64,000 bases of DNA. It comes from Pyropia yezoensis. Taxonomy: Eukaryota; Rhodophyta; Bangiophyceae; Bangiales; Bangiaceae. Shown piece after piece: positions 11,095-20,477 of this stretch (positions are counted from its first letter, which is position 1; each line of letters begins with the position of its first letter). The translations under genes and the position numbers were made by a program. Location: the NCBI GenBank assembly GCA_009829735.1, contig CM020619.1, positions 31,785,547 through 31,849,546 on the forward strand. Reading direction: 5' to 3'. The notes under the pieces were generated by a model. That model ran no database searches, was not told the origin of the DNA, and saw nothing but the letters and a program-made list of their open reading frames with translations.

Positions 11095-11335
11095 GACGGG
11101 GCTGCACATTCGCGCGAGCGGCACGCTCGCTGTGCGACTGACGGGGCAGCAATGGCCTGTGCGATCTGACCAAGGGCACCGATGACGTCCGCGGGTGTAG
11201 CCTGTAAATTTTCCGGTGATTGCATGGTGGGACGGGCGGATTTGCGTGCGTGGCGCAGTACATCATTGCTTTGTGCCAGGCCGCCGACGTGCACCTAGCT
11301 GTCCGTTGGTGGGCCGGAATCGACACCCACCGCGC
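11095..11335 (-). repeat. dispersed repeat module B, copy 1, with coding-like conservation
   Basis: Matches 14,785-15,015 in the same orientation over about 230 bp. On the minus strand both copies encode SPENLxATxADVIGALGQIAQAI followed by APSV. Some differences between the copies are synonymous in this frame (for example in the DVIGAL codons), suggesting an ancestral coding sequence. No protein family recognised; it may be a small open frame of the repeat element. Confidence 0.6.
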
Positions 11336-11439
11336 TTTCCCACATTTTTCCCCCCTCTCCCGCCCGGATCCTCCGCCTCTCCCCTCTCCACGCCGTCTCC
11401 CCCGTTTCGCAAGCTGGTAAAGCGCGCTCCCCATCGTCG

Positions 11440-12475
11440 TGCACGCGACCGCTCCTGTTGTCACGCCCCCCATCCCGGCCAAGGTGGGAAGAGTGGGGGA
11501 GGGAGGTGTCGGGGAGGGGAGGGGGTTGAGGAGGTGGTGGGGGAGGGTGGGAAGGTGGGTACAGGGCGGTGCGTGCGTGGGAAGAGGCAGGCTAGAGGTG
11601 GCCGTCAACTGGTGATGCCCTGTGCGGGGACCGGTTGCCCCTCGTCTGCCTCTTCCCGCTCGCCCACTGCTATTGCCCCCTCCTTCCCCCCCTCTCCCAC
11701 CCGCCTCCTTCGCCGCTCCACGCTCCACGACGTCCGCCCACCCCCTTTTCCATGCTGGTGAAGCCCGCCACGCACCCGCCACCACCGTGCACGCGACCAC
11801 TCCTGTTGCCATGTCCCGGCCATGGAAAGCAGATTGGAGGCGACGAGGAGGCGACGGGGGGGGGCGGGAGGTTGAGGAGGTGGTGGGGGAAGGTGGGAAG
11901 GTGGGCATAGGGCGGTGCGTGCTTGGGGAGAGGCAGGTTAGAGGTGGCCGTCAACTGATGACGACCTGGGCGGGGACCGGTTGCCCCTCGTCCGCCTCTT
12001 CACGCCCGCCCAATGCATTTGCCCACTCCTTCCCCCCCTATCCCAATCGGCTTCGCCGCCTTTATCCCACTCCTCGCCGTCCCCCCCTCCCCCTTTTCCA
12101 GGTTGGTTAAGCCCGCCACCCACCCGCCATTACCGTGCACGCGACCACTTCTGTTGCCCCGTCCTGGCCAAGGTTAGAAGAGTGGGGGGGGGAGGAAGGC
12201 GGCCGGGGGGTGGGGGGCTGAGAAGGCGGTGGGGGAGGGTGGGAAGGTGGGCATACGGCGGTGCGTGCTTGGGGAGAGGCAGGTTAGAGGTGGCCGTCCA
12301 TTGGTGACGCCCTGTGCGGGGACCGGTTGCCCCTCGTCCGCCTCTTCACGCCCGCCCAATGCTCTTGCCCACTCCTTCCCCCCCTCTCCCACCCGGCTCC
12401 TTCGCCTCTCCTCCCTGTACGCCGCCCCCCCCCCTCCCCCTTTCCCACGCCGTCGTCAGCGAGGGATGAAAGAGG
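11440..12475 (+). repeat. 346-bp tandem repeat array, three units
   Basis: Tandem units carry a GA-rich segment (GTTGAGGAGGTGGTGGGGGA), the anchor AGGTGGCCGTCAACT, a TGCCCCTCGTC block and a long pyrimidine-rich segment. The anchor lies at 11,596, 11,942 and 12,288, a spacing of exactly 346 bp twice. Divergence between units is modest. Other copies occur at 8,501, 12,929, 16,239 and 16,585. Pro/Arg-rich frames in this region are by-products of the repeat. Confidence 0.9.
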
Positions 12476-12552
12476 TGGCAACACCTCCGTCGAATATGCC
12501 CTTCACTGGGTGTGAGGAGGAGCGCGCACGCGCGCGCTTCTCGCGACGTCCC

Positions 12553-12782
12553 GGGTGGCTGTGGGCTTGTGTGCGTATGCATGCATACGTGCGTGCGCGG
12601 CCCGCTCGCGTATGAGCGGTCACACCCCCTTTTCCAAGCATGTGAAGCCCGTTCGCCATCACCGCGCGGGTGGCTGTGGGCTTGTGTGCGCATGCATGCG
12701 TGCGTGCGTGCGTGGCCCGCTCGCGGAAGAGCTGTCGCACCCCTTTTCCCAAGCATGTGAAGCACGTTCGCCATCAACGTGC
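12553..12782 (+). repeat. 115-bp tandem repeat with alternating purine-pyrimidine runs
   Basis: Two copies start at GGGTGGCTGTGGGCTTGTGTG at 12,553 and 12,668 (offset 115 bp). Each contains alternating TGTGCGCATGCATGCGTGCG-type sequence that could adopt Z-DNA. This segment lies inside what would otherwise be one 346-bp unit: the anchor spacing here is 641 bp, that is 346 plus 295. Confidence 0.75.
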
Positions 12783-12787
12783 GCGCG

Positions 12788-13426
12788 CCCGCCCCTGTGA
12801 CCCCGTCCCGGCCAAAGCAGGAAAAGTGGGAAAGGGCGGTGGCGGGGAGGGAAAGGGGTTGAGGAGGTGGTGGGGGAGGGTGGGAAGGTGGGTATAGGGC
12901 GGTGCGTGCGTGGGAAGAGGCAGGCTAGAGGTGGCCGTCAACTGGTGACGACCTGTGCGGGGACAGGTTGCCCCTCGTCTGCCTCTTCCCGCTCGCCCAC
13001 CGCTCTTGCCCACTCCTTCCCCCGCTCTCCCACCCGGCTCCTTCGACTCTCCTCCCTTCACGCCGCCCCCCCCGCTCCCCCTTTCCCAGGCCGGTGGAGC
13101 CCGCCCGCCACTGGCGTGTACGCGCCGCTTACCTGGACGAAGGTGATGCGCCCCGTCGTGTACTGCCTGCGGGTGCGAGCAGGGCTGTCGCATCATCGCC
13201 TACGTGAAAGACTTGACGGGCGCCGCCCGCCTTGCTGGGCCGACCGGCCACCGAGTCCCAGGCCAAAGCCGCTTACCGCTACGCGGAGCGGCTCATTGGC
13301 GAGGTGGGCCTCGAGACGCACCCTACGAAGGGCGTCAATGAGGGGCCCACGCACGTGCGACTGCTGGGGCACATCGTCGACACCCACAGTGGGGGGACCG
13401 TGCTCAATCTCACCAGCGGGCGGCCT
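12788..13426 (+). repeat. large duplicated block, copy 2 (346-bp family unit plus DIRS-like fragment)
   Basis: Second copy of the block at 8,360-8,998, at constant offset 4,428 bp. The left half is a further member of the 346-bp family (anchor at 12,929). Beyond about 13,405 the two copies lose similarity. Confidence 0.85.
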
Positions 13427-13640
13427 CCTGCCGTCCCAAACGCGCAAGTACAGGCCGCGGTCAGAGCTCACGGACGGGTCCGACGAGCTAGCGGTTCATC
13501 CTCGAGCTACGAGGTTGTCCTCGTGCCCTAGTTGTTCCTGGAGGACCCCTCTCGTTACTGTGGTCTGCTGGAAGCACCTCCGCGCAACCGGTTTGCCCGC
13601 TGCCGTTGACACTGATGCTGCGACTCCAGTGGCTGACTTA
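13168..13640 (+). mobile_element. DIRS-like reverse transcriptase fragment (fossil), copy 2
   Basis: Near-identical to the fragment at 8,740-8,998 in its first 230 bases, then continuing differently. The added part includes a possible trace of an RNase H start (VDTDA near 13,605). It is broken and gives no terminal repeats. The presence of two nearly identical copies dates the duplication as recent, although the fragment itself is decayed in both. Confidence 0.45.
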
Positions 13641-13657
13641 CGACACGCAGGGTCACG

Positions 13658-13792
13658 ATGGCGGACGGCGAGGATAAGCCGATGACTGCAGGGAATGGCA
13701 GCGAGCTGGCTGAGCCGTCATTTGCCAAGCCAAAGATGCCGTTTGACTTCTCGGCGGCCGTCATGGCCCGGAAGAAGGTCCCGGCCGACTGA
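13658..13792 (+). CDS. small hypothetical protein, 44 residues
   Basis: A short ATG-started frame (begins MADGEDKPMTAGNGSELAE) with balanced composition (acidic start, FAKPKMPFDFSAAVMARKK at the end) unlike the low-complexity shadows around it. After the stop, an acidic run (VEDDVDDDNSW) continues in another frame, so this may be the first piece of a longer decayed or spliced gene. Function unknown; it may belong to the DIRS-like remnant just upstream. Confidence 0.25.
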   Translation: MADGEDKPMTAGNGSELAEPSFAKPKMPFDFSAAVMARKKVPAD

Positions 13793-14097
13793 CTGTGGAA
13801 GACGACGTTGACGATGACAACTCATGGAATGGGCCGAGCCCGGCCATTATGGACGGCTCAGCCCGGCCAAGCGACTGGAGCGATGGGCGATCTCCTGGGA
13901 CGGTCAACGGCCCCGCGGTCGCCAGGCAGCACAAGAGTTCAGGAGGTGGCTGCGGTGACGGGGGCGGTGGCAACAGGGCCGGCGGCTCCTCTGGCGGCGG
14001 CCATACCCGGCATGTCAGTTCTGGAACGTGCGGGGCTTGACCTCAAGCACCACCGCCCACACCTCCGCTGCAGCAGACCTCATGCATGCTGTGGTGT

Positions 14098-14250
14098 TGG
14101 GGGCGGGGGCAGGGGCGGGGGCGGGGGCGGTGGCGGGGGCAGGGGCAGGGGCAGGGGCAGGGGCGGGGGCGGGGGCGGGGGCAGGTGCAGGGGCAGGGGC
14201 AGGGGCGGGGGCGGGGGCGGAGGCGGGGGCGAGGGCGGGGGCGTCTGAAC
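14098..14250 (+). repeat. GGGGGC/GGGGCA hexanucleotide repeat
   Basis: About 150 bp of degenerate six-base repeats (GGGGGC, GGGGCA, GGTGGC variants). The plus strand has many adjacent G4-5 runs and could fold into G-quadruplexes. The reverse strand encodes Ala-Pro alternation, which is not evidence of a gene. Confidence 0.85.
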
Positions 14251-14784
14251 TGCGGCGGCGCTGCCACGCGGCGCCTTGCGGGGGGCACTTGAGAGCAGGT
14301 GTTCCAGCACCCACCCGTTGCGAGCTATTGCGCCGCCGGGGGGTGGGCAGACTCGTGGAGGCGAGTCGGAGCGCTCACCGCCCGCATCGTTCGTGTGACC
14401 CTCGACAGACAAACGCCGGCGTCGTTGGACTAGTTCTTTTGGCACTGTGGTACACCGGCCAGGGCCGGCCCCTCGCCTGCATTTCCCGTCAAGCACATCC
14501 ATTGCCACTTGTGGGCGCGACGGGCAGCCACGTCGCACACGTTGGGCGAGCACCCTCGCGCGGCATGGGGCGGGCGGGGCGCTCCTGGAAGCATCTACCC
14601 GTGCAAGCGCGTGGTCGACCCGAGAAACAGGTCGACCGGGGGCCATGACGTCTAGCCGCGTCACAGAGCGAACCGGCCTGTAGACGCGAGCGGATTTTTC
14701 CCTGGTATTACAAATCAAGCGGCCATACTCGTCAGAAGGGTGGGCCGCAACTGGTGGGAAAGACACGTCGCGCACGGGAGAACG
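14251..14784. other. no gene recognised
   Basis: GC-rich sequence with short frames on both strands and no domain signature. Nothing supported. Confidence 0.3.
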
Positions 14785-15015
14785 CACTCGCGCGAGCGGC
14801 ACGGGTGCTGTCCGACTGACGGTGCAACGATGGCTTGTGCGATCTGACCAAGGGCACCAATGACGTCCGCGCGTGTAGCCCGTAAATTTTCCGGCGATGG
14901 CAATGTGAGACGGGTGGATTTGTGCGCGTTGCGTAGCACCTTTTCGCTTTGTGCCAGGCCGCCTGCGTGCGCCTAGCTCCCCGTCGATGGGTGGTCGGAA
15001 TCGACGCCCAACGAG
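14785..15015 (-). repeat. dispersed repeat module B, copy 2
   Basis: Second copy of the module at 11,095-11,335, same orientation. The minus-strand translation again contains SPENLRATRADVIGALGQ followed by IAQAI. It is followed, as at copy 1, by sequence rich in C and G but without the 346-bp unit directly adjacent. Confidence 0.6.
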
Positions 15016-15266
15016 AGACCGCGGTCAATGCCCATGGTCCACGTCAACACTGTAAACACCCCCTTGAATCCGATGCTAGACCCGGCGCGTGCTTGCGGCA
15101 ATGCGCCCATGCGACAGTCACCGACGCTCAATTGGATCAGACGAGGGCGGTAGCCACCGCCGCCGGCCGAGGTTGCCCGGCTGTGGTGCCGCGACGGTTT
15201 GGGCAGAGGCGGCGAGCGTCGCCGCTGCGACCGCGGCCACGGCAGCGCCCCGCGACCCGCGTTGGT

Positions 15267-15310
15267 GCGGGAACAGGAGCGGGAACAGGAGCGGGAACAG
15301 GAGCGCGTGC
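15267..15310 (+). repeat. 12-bp tandem repeat
   Basis: GCGGGAACAGGA repeats about three and a half times without interruption. A small microsatellite inside otherwise unassigned GC-rich sequence (15,020-15,770), in which I support no gene. Confidence 0.8.
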
Positions 15311-15769
15311 TTTTCGGCCACCGCCGCGGCAACTCCCCCTGAGCCGGGGCGCCCGCCTGCCTGTCGCGGAGGCGGCCCGCTGGCAGCCGCGCGGCAGGGC
15401 TCGCCCGCCAGCCTGTCGCGGCTGCCCGCCGGCAACCGCGCGGCACAGCAGGCGGGTGAAAGCGCTGTGGCGTCGGGCGCGATGGTGCCCCGCTCCCCCT
15501 GACGGCCGGTGCCCAGTCGGGAGCGGACAGCCTCGCGCGGCGCCCACGCCGCGTTGGCGACGGGGAGCGGGGTGGCGAGAGGGGGGGGAGAAGGTTTGGG
15601 GTGGGGGCGCGCCCGCGGGAGCCCCGACCGCAGTGTTGCCGTGGCCGGCGAGCCAGCGTGGGGTGGCGACTGTGGCGGCGACGGCGGCAGGTGAAAGGGG
15701 GGGGTGCGGGGCGGAGCCCTGCGGGAGCCCTGCGGGAGCCCGCCGGCGGGTGGCGGCCCTGGCGCGACG

Positions 15770-15925
15770 TCCCGGGAAATATCGACTCAGCAATAGGTTC
15801 TCCATATTCTGCTGTGACGGTATGTACGACCGAGCTTTTTTGTGGGTGCCGTTGGGAAATGTGAAAGGGGCTGTCATCACATGTGAAGGTGTGGGACCTG
15901 TAAAAGGGCCTCACTCGGGCACCCT
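15770..15925 (+). repeat. dispersed repeat module A, copy 2
   Basis: Matches 8,103-8,262 (GGGAAATATCGACT, GTGACGGTATGTA, AAAGGGCCTCACTCGGGCACC). As with copy 1, 346-bp family units follow within about 200 bp, supporting a composite repeat with fixed order: module A then 346-bp units. Confidence 0.6.
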
Positions 15926-16054
15926 CGCCACCGCCGCCGCCATGGCGCCAACGCGGCCCCCGCCGCCGCCTCCGCAGTTTTCACCGCTGCCTCCGCACTG
16001 TTCACCGCCGCTGCTCGTGGAGTCGCACCCCCTGTGCCACAACGAACAGTGCCC

Positions 16055-16690
16055 GCCCCATCGCCGTGCACGAGCCCGCCCCTGTCGCAAAGTCCCGGCC
16101 AAGGCAAGCAGAGTGCGGGGGGGGGGGGGGGGTGTTATGAAGGTGGTGGGGTTGAGGAGGGGGTGGGGTCGAGAAGGTGGTGGGGGAGGGTGGGACGGCG
16201 GGTATAGGGCAGTGCGTGCGTGGAGAGAGGCAGGCTAGAGGTGGCCGTCAACTGGTGACGCCCTGTGCGGGGACCGGTTTCCCCTCGTCACCCTCGTCCC
16301 GTTCGCCCACTGCTCTTACCCACTCCTTCCCCCCCTCTCTCACCCGGCTCCTCCGCCTTTCCTCCCTCCAGGCCGCCCCCCCCCCCCCCCTTCCCCAGGC
16401 CGGTGAAGCCTGCCACCCACCCGCCATCACCGTGCACGCGCCAGCCCCTGTTGCCCCGTCCCGGCCAAGGTAAGAAGAGTGGGCAGGGAGAGGAGGCGGC
16501 GGGGGGAGGGGGGGTTGAGGAGGTCGTGGGTTAGGGTGGGAATGTGGGTATAGGGCGGTGCGTGCGTGGGAAGAGGCAGGCTAGAGGTGGCCGTCAACTG
16601 GTGACGCCCTGCGCGTGGCCCAGTTGCCCTTCGTCTGCCTCTTCCCGCTCGCCCACCGCTCTTTCCCACTCCTTCCCCACTCTCCCACAT
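16055..16690 (+). repeat. 346-bp repeat family, two tandem units
   Basis: Anchors AGGTGGCCGTCAACT at 16,239 and 16,585, again exactly 346 bp apart. Sequence and unit structure match the array at 11.4-12.5 kb. The second unit breaks off near 16,688, where a different tandem repeat starts. Confidence 0.9.
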
Positions 16691-16704
16691 AAATTCTGCT
16701 TCTG

Positions 16705-16900
16705 GCGTGCCGGCCTCGGCGGCCGTGCCGGAAACGCGGCTGGCCCAAGGAGCGGCCGCGTTGGCGGCCGCTTTGGTGGGTGCGCCGGCCGTGTCGGCGG
16801 CCATGCCGGAAAAGCGGCCGGCCCAAGGAGCAGCCGCGTTGGCGGCCGCTTCGGTGGGTGCGCCGGCCGTGTCGGCGGCCGAGCCGGAAATGAGGCCGTG
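16705..16900 (+). repeat. 78-bp tandem repeat
   Basis: Two full units and a partial third, with matching positions 16,726, 16,804 and 16,882 (TGCCGGAAA core). The unit encodes an Ala-rich 26-residue repeat (MPEKRPAQGAAALAAASVGA-like) on the plus strand. The downstream frame continues to 17,326 with Ala/Val/Pro repeats. I do not call a gene on this alone, though a repeat-containing protein is possible. Confidence 0.7.
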
Positions 16901-17423
16901 GCCGCGTTGGCGGCCGCACCGGTGGGTGTGCCGGCTTTAGCCGCCGCCGTGCCGGTGGCCGTGAAGGCGGCCGTGCCGGTGGCCTTGCAGGTGGATGCGA
17001 TGAAGTTTGTGGCAGCGGCGGTCAGGTTGGGCGCCGTGCCGGCGGCCGTGCCGGCGTCGGTGGGTGTGGTGGCGGCCGAGCCGGCGGTGTACCCGTGGGT
17101 GACTGTGGGAGGGGGGAAGGAAGAAGAGGGTCCCGGGACGGCGCGCCGCCATCAGGCTGTGCCCGGAGCGTTGCAAGCCGAGCTGGGTGAGGCGTACCAG
17201 CACCGGCTCGGTCGGCGATGCGGTCAGGGCCTTGTTGTCTGTTCCCCTGACTGCTCCCCAGTCCCTTGTCAATTGAGGCAAAGGTGTGCCCAGCTACCCG
17301 GCCGAGGAAGGGTTGACGGTTGTTGACCACCCACCCTGTACGAGCGAGCACACTACAGGGGACCAAGACGATGTCGATCTAGCCCCACAGCGACACGATA
17401 ATGTCCATGTCGGGGTGCATCAT

Positions 17424-17952
17424 CTAGCCCGGGTCACCACACACACCACCGAGCTCAGCTGTCAGGTGTACCTCGGGAGGCATGTCGTCCATGAGCGAGG
17501 ACAGGCAACCAGCGTATACCCGAGCCACATGGCCGACCTGTACAGGATGAATAGGGAATCAGTGAGTTTCCAATACACATTGAGGGCCAATCACCGTGAC
17601 CAGCGTCGGACCGCCGTGCGGGGCAAAGGTGTCGGGCCAGCCGGTCGAGCCACCATAAAGGGGGGGCGGGTGGAGGATGGGGAGTGCATTGGCGTGGCAG
17701 TCAGTACCCCAGAGTGGCCATCACATAAAAAACGGCAAGCGTTGTGACCCCATGTGAAACGCGTTGCCCACTTACAATAGTACCGTTGACGTAAACTTCC
17801 ACAGCACACGGGTCCACCTTGTTGTTTGGATTCCGGACCAGCTTCACGGGTGTACCGCCCACCAAACGCAGATTCCAGCTATCGGGATAGTAGTAGCGAC
17901 CCACCTGGGTCACGGTGCGGGAATTAACCAGCCCCTGGCCGGACCCAGACAT
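17424..17952 (-). CDS. small stand-alone HIRAN-domain protein, two exons
   Basis: Exon 1 is 17,776-17,952 (59 codons, starting MSGSGQGLVNSRTV). A 238-bp intron (17,538-17,775) starts GTAAGT and ends CTGTACAG. Exon 2 is 17,424-17,537 (37 codons plus TAG). The spliced product is 96 residues. It shows the HIRAN layout: GRYYY near residue 20, VKLVRNPNNKVDPCAVEV (residues about 36-53), YVNGTI, and directly across the splice VGHVAR, the family's VGhlp-type motif, then a helix (LSSLMDD). HIRAN domains (Pfam PF08797) bind 3'-OH ends of single-stranded DNA in HLTF and Rad5 fork-remodelling helicases; here no helicase is fused, so it resembles stand-alone HIRAN proteins. That the intron restores the most conserved motif in phase strongly supports the model. 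Alternative upstream Met at 18,090 is possible but adds low-complexity sequence. Confidence 0.85.
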
Positions 17953-18254
17953 GGTACACCGAAGACGACACGAGCCGAATTCCTTGTTGATTGGGGGGGA
18001 AGTACGCAGACGCGGGGTGAGATGTGGGCAATGTGGGAAGGGGGCGGGCGGGCGGTGAGCGGTGGTGTACAATGGTGTACCGGCGGTCACTACCAGACCT
18101 GCCAGTCAGTTGCGGAAGTCGTGCTGCCTTGCGCCGCCAGTCCCGGACAGATCGGCCTCTGCTCGCTTCTGTGGTAGTTGGGGGCGCGTGACCTCCTCCA
18201 AAGCAAAGGAGGCGCAGAAGAGGGGTTCTAGTCGGTGCCTTCCTTCTTTCCCCA

Positions 18255-18281
18255 CCCCCGCCCCCCCCCCCCCCCCCCCAC
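18255..18281 (+). repeat. poly(C) run
   Basis: A run of C, broken only slightly, between the HIRAN gene and the next tandem repeat. Confidence 0.8.
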
Positions 18282-18465
18282 CCCTCCCAATTTCCCGATC
18301 TAACTCGTGGTCTGAATTGTGAGCTGGTCGCCCCGTCACAGAATCCGTCGGTCCCATGTTGCCGACCGGTGCCGCATGACAGATCCGTGGACGAAAGAGG
18401 GACAGCCGCGGTTTCATATGTGCCTGACCCTGCGACGCCGTGATCATCAGGTTACGAACCCGCAG

Positions 18466-18715
18466 CAGCAGGCCACCCGGGCTCCGTGGCCCACACATGC
18501 ACGCGGGGGCCTTGCAAGGGGCGAAAGGCACGGTATGTATTGTAGCAGCAGGCCACCCGGGCTCCGTGGCCCACACATGCACGGGGGGGCCATGCAAGGG
18601 GCGAAAGGCACGGTATGTATTCAGGAACAGGCCACCCGGGCTCCGTGGCCCACACATGCACGGGGGGGCCTTGCAAGGGGCGAAACGCACGGTATGTATT
18701 CAGGAACAGGCCGCT
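18466..18715 (+). repeat. 79-80-bp tandem repeat, three units
   Basis: Unit starting near AGGCCACCCGGGCTCCGTGG and ending in GGCACGGTATGTATT; matching positions 18,472, 18,552 and 18,631, plus a few bases of a fourth. Very few differences between units, so the expansion is young. Each contains a CCCGGG and a GTATGT element. Confidence 0.85.
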
Positions 18716-19007
18716 GGCAGCGGAAGCGAAGAGGCGGACATGGTATTACGTGATCACCAAACGCGACAGAGCGATGCTGGGTGCGGGCGCGTGCATATTA
18801 CACACGGAAGGCAAGTGTCCCTGCACTTGTGGCAGCCCGTCTTCCGGAGTGGGTGACGTCGGGTGTGGCGCAAACGATTTGGTACCCCGCCACACAGGTC
18901 TCTTGCTGACACTTGTGCTACATAGGCGCGTGCCGCATTCGGCGGCGGTACCCCCGAGATGATACGGGGAAGGTGACCCACGGGGAGAGAGGAGAGAGGG
19001 GGGGGAA

Positions 19008-19031
19008 GGGGGGGGGGGGGGGGGGGGGGGG
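19008..19031 (+). repeat. poly(G) run (24 G)
   Basis: An uninterrupted run of 24 G following a GA-rich segment. Confidence 0.9.
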
Positions 19032-19049
19032 TGTCGCCAGAAGCTCGTG

Positions 19050-19760
19050 TCAAGACAAGAAACGACCCAGCGCGGCAGGACAGCGCCGTAGCTTGTGGGT
19101 ATGTGGCAGGCAGGACCGGGCCTTAACTTGTGGGTACGGGCCAGAGCCGGGCAACAACGTATGGGTACGGGCGTGCAGATCGCACGTTGCGGTGCTCGCT
19201 TCGGCCCAAAGGTTGTGGTTTGTGGAACGGTCTGTCAGGACGGTGTACGGTAACATACGGGGCTCCACTGCAGAAGCAAAGCTTGTCCGTGGGCCTTGCC
19301 CGTGAGCCTTGATAATTTCTCCGCGGACGAAGGTCACAGACCACAATCTCCCGGCTGTGGCGCGCCCAATGATTTGCACAGACTCGCCACGACCCCCACG
19401 CTACTCCATACGTCTCACCTGGAAGGTGCTCACAGACTCACTATGCATATCGTAACATATCACGTTTCGGCCGGCCCCGTACTTCCCTATTCGTACCTTG
19501 TGGCGGTCGATGCCCGCGGGTGCTTGGCTGGGTGGGCGTGTGGGCGGGCGGGTACGCGGGCAGGCAGGCCGACGGGCAGGCAGGTGGGTGGACGGGCGGA
19601 CGGGTGTGCCGTCCCGAAACTGCCCGCGTGGGTGCCTGTGCGTGCTTTGGGGTCACCATCTCCTGCATTCGCAGCCATTGCATGGCGGCCGATTCACCGC
19701 CCACATTCAGCACTTCACAGGCGCGCCATGAGCTACCCTTGATCCCGTTGGCCATGGATG
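19050..19760. other. no gene recognised
   Basis: Contains a loose direct repeat (CTTGTGGGTA and GTATGGGTACGGGC near 19,090, 19,130 and 19,158) and a GGCGGGCGG/CAGGCAGG-rich segment near 19,540-19,600. Frames have no family signature. Confidence 0.35.
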
Positions 19761-19764
19761 CACC

Positions 19765-20192
19765 GGCGTGCCCCTGCCCGCCTGGGCGTGGTCGCCCTCT
19801 GACTTGGTGGTGTGGTGTGGTGTGCCCCTGCCCGCCTGGGCGTGGTCGCCCTCTGACTGGGTGGTGTGGTGCGGTGTGCCCCTTCCCGCCTGGGCGTGGT
19901 CGCTCTCTGACTTGGTGGTATGGTGCGGTGTGCCCCTTCCCGCCTGGGCGTGGTCACCCTCTGACTTGGTGGTGTGGCTCGGTGTGCTCCTTCCCGCCTG
20001 GGCGTGGTCGCCCTCTGACTCGTTGGTGTGGTCTGCCGTGCGGCGCGGTGAGCTCCTGCCCGCCTGGGCGTGGTCGCCCTCTGACTTGGTGGTGTGGTGC
20101 GGTGTGCCCCTTCCCGCCTGGGCGTGGTCGCCCTCTGACTCGGTGGTGTGGTGTGCCGTGCGGTGCGGTAAGCTCCTGCCCGCCTGGGGGAG
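19765..20192 (+). repeat. 54-bp minisatellite with 66-bp variants
   Basis: Eight units centred on CCCGCCTGGGCGTGGTCGCC. The CCCG anchor lies at 19,777, 19,831, 19,885, 19,939, 19,993, 20,059, 20,113 and 20,179: spacing 54 bp, except two steps of 66 bp that carry the same 12-bp addition (GTGCCGTGCGGC-like). Both sizes are divisible by three, so frames stay open: the plus strand gives Trp-rich repeats, the minus strand hydrophilic 18-residue repeats (TKSEGDHAQAGRGTPHH). No start or domain identifies either as a gene. Confidence 0.9.
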
Positions 20193-20477
20193 TCTATTCA
20201 TCCACCACCCCCCCCCCCCCCCCCCCCCCTTCCGCTTCTCTCCTCCCACCCTCCCCGCCCCTCACCCGGTGCCTCCGCCTGTCCTCCGGTCCGGCGTGCG
20301 CTGGAAGAAGCAGACGAGAGTGGGCCTTCAACCGGTGACGCCTTGTGCGTAGCCCAGTTGCCCCTCGTCTGCCTTTACCCCCGCTCTCGACTGCGTCCCA
20401 CTTGGAGTGCTGAGAAGGTGCGGAGGGTGTCCCTGTCCGCCTGGTGATCGCTCTCTGTGTCGGTAGTGTGAGGTGCT

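Noticed and set aside
17286-17747. Plus-strand 153-codon frame over the HIRAN locus
   Set aside because: The minus strand gives a spliced HIRAN domain with correct GTAAGT and CAG sites; the plus frame has no domain and spans the intron.
3420-20192. CRISPR-like arrays (35-36-bp, 54-bp, 79-bp and 115-bp repeats)
   Set aside because: Units are contiguous tandem repeats without unique spacers, in a eukaryotic context with no cas genes.
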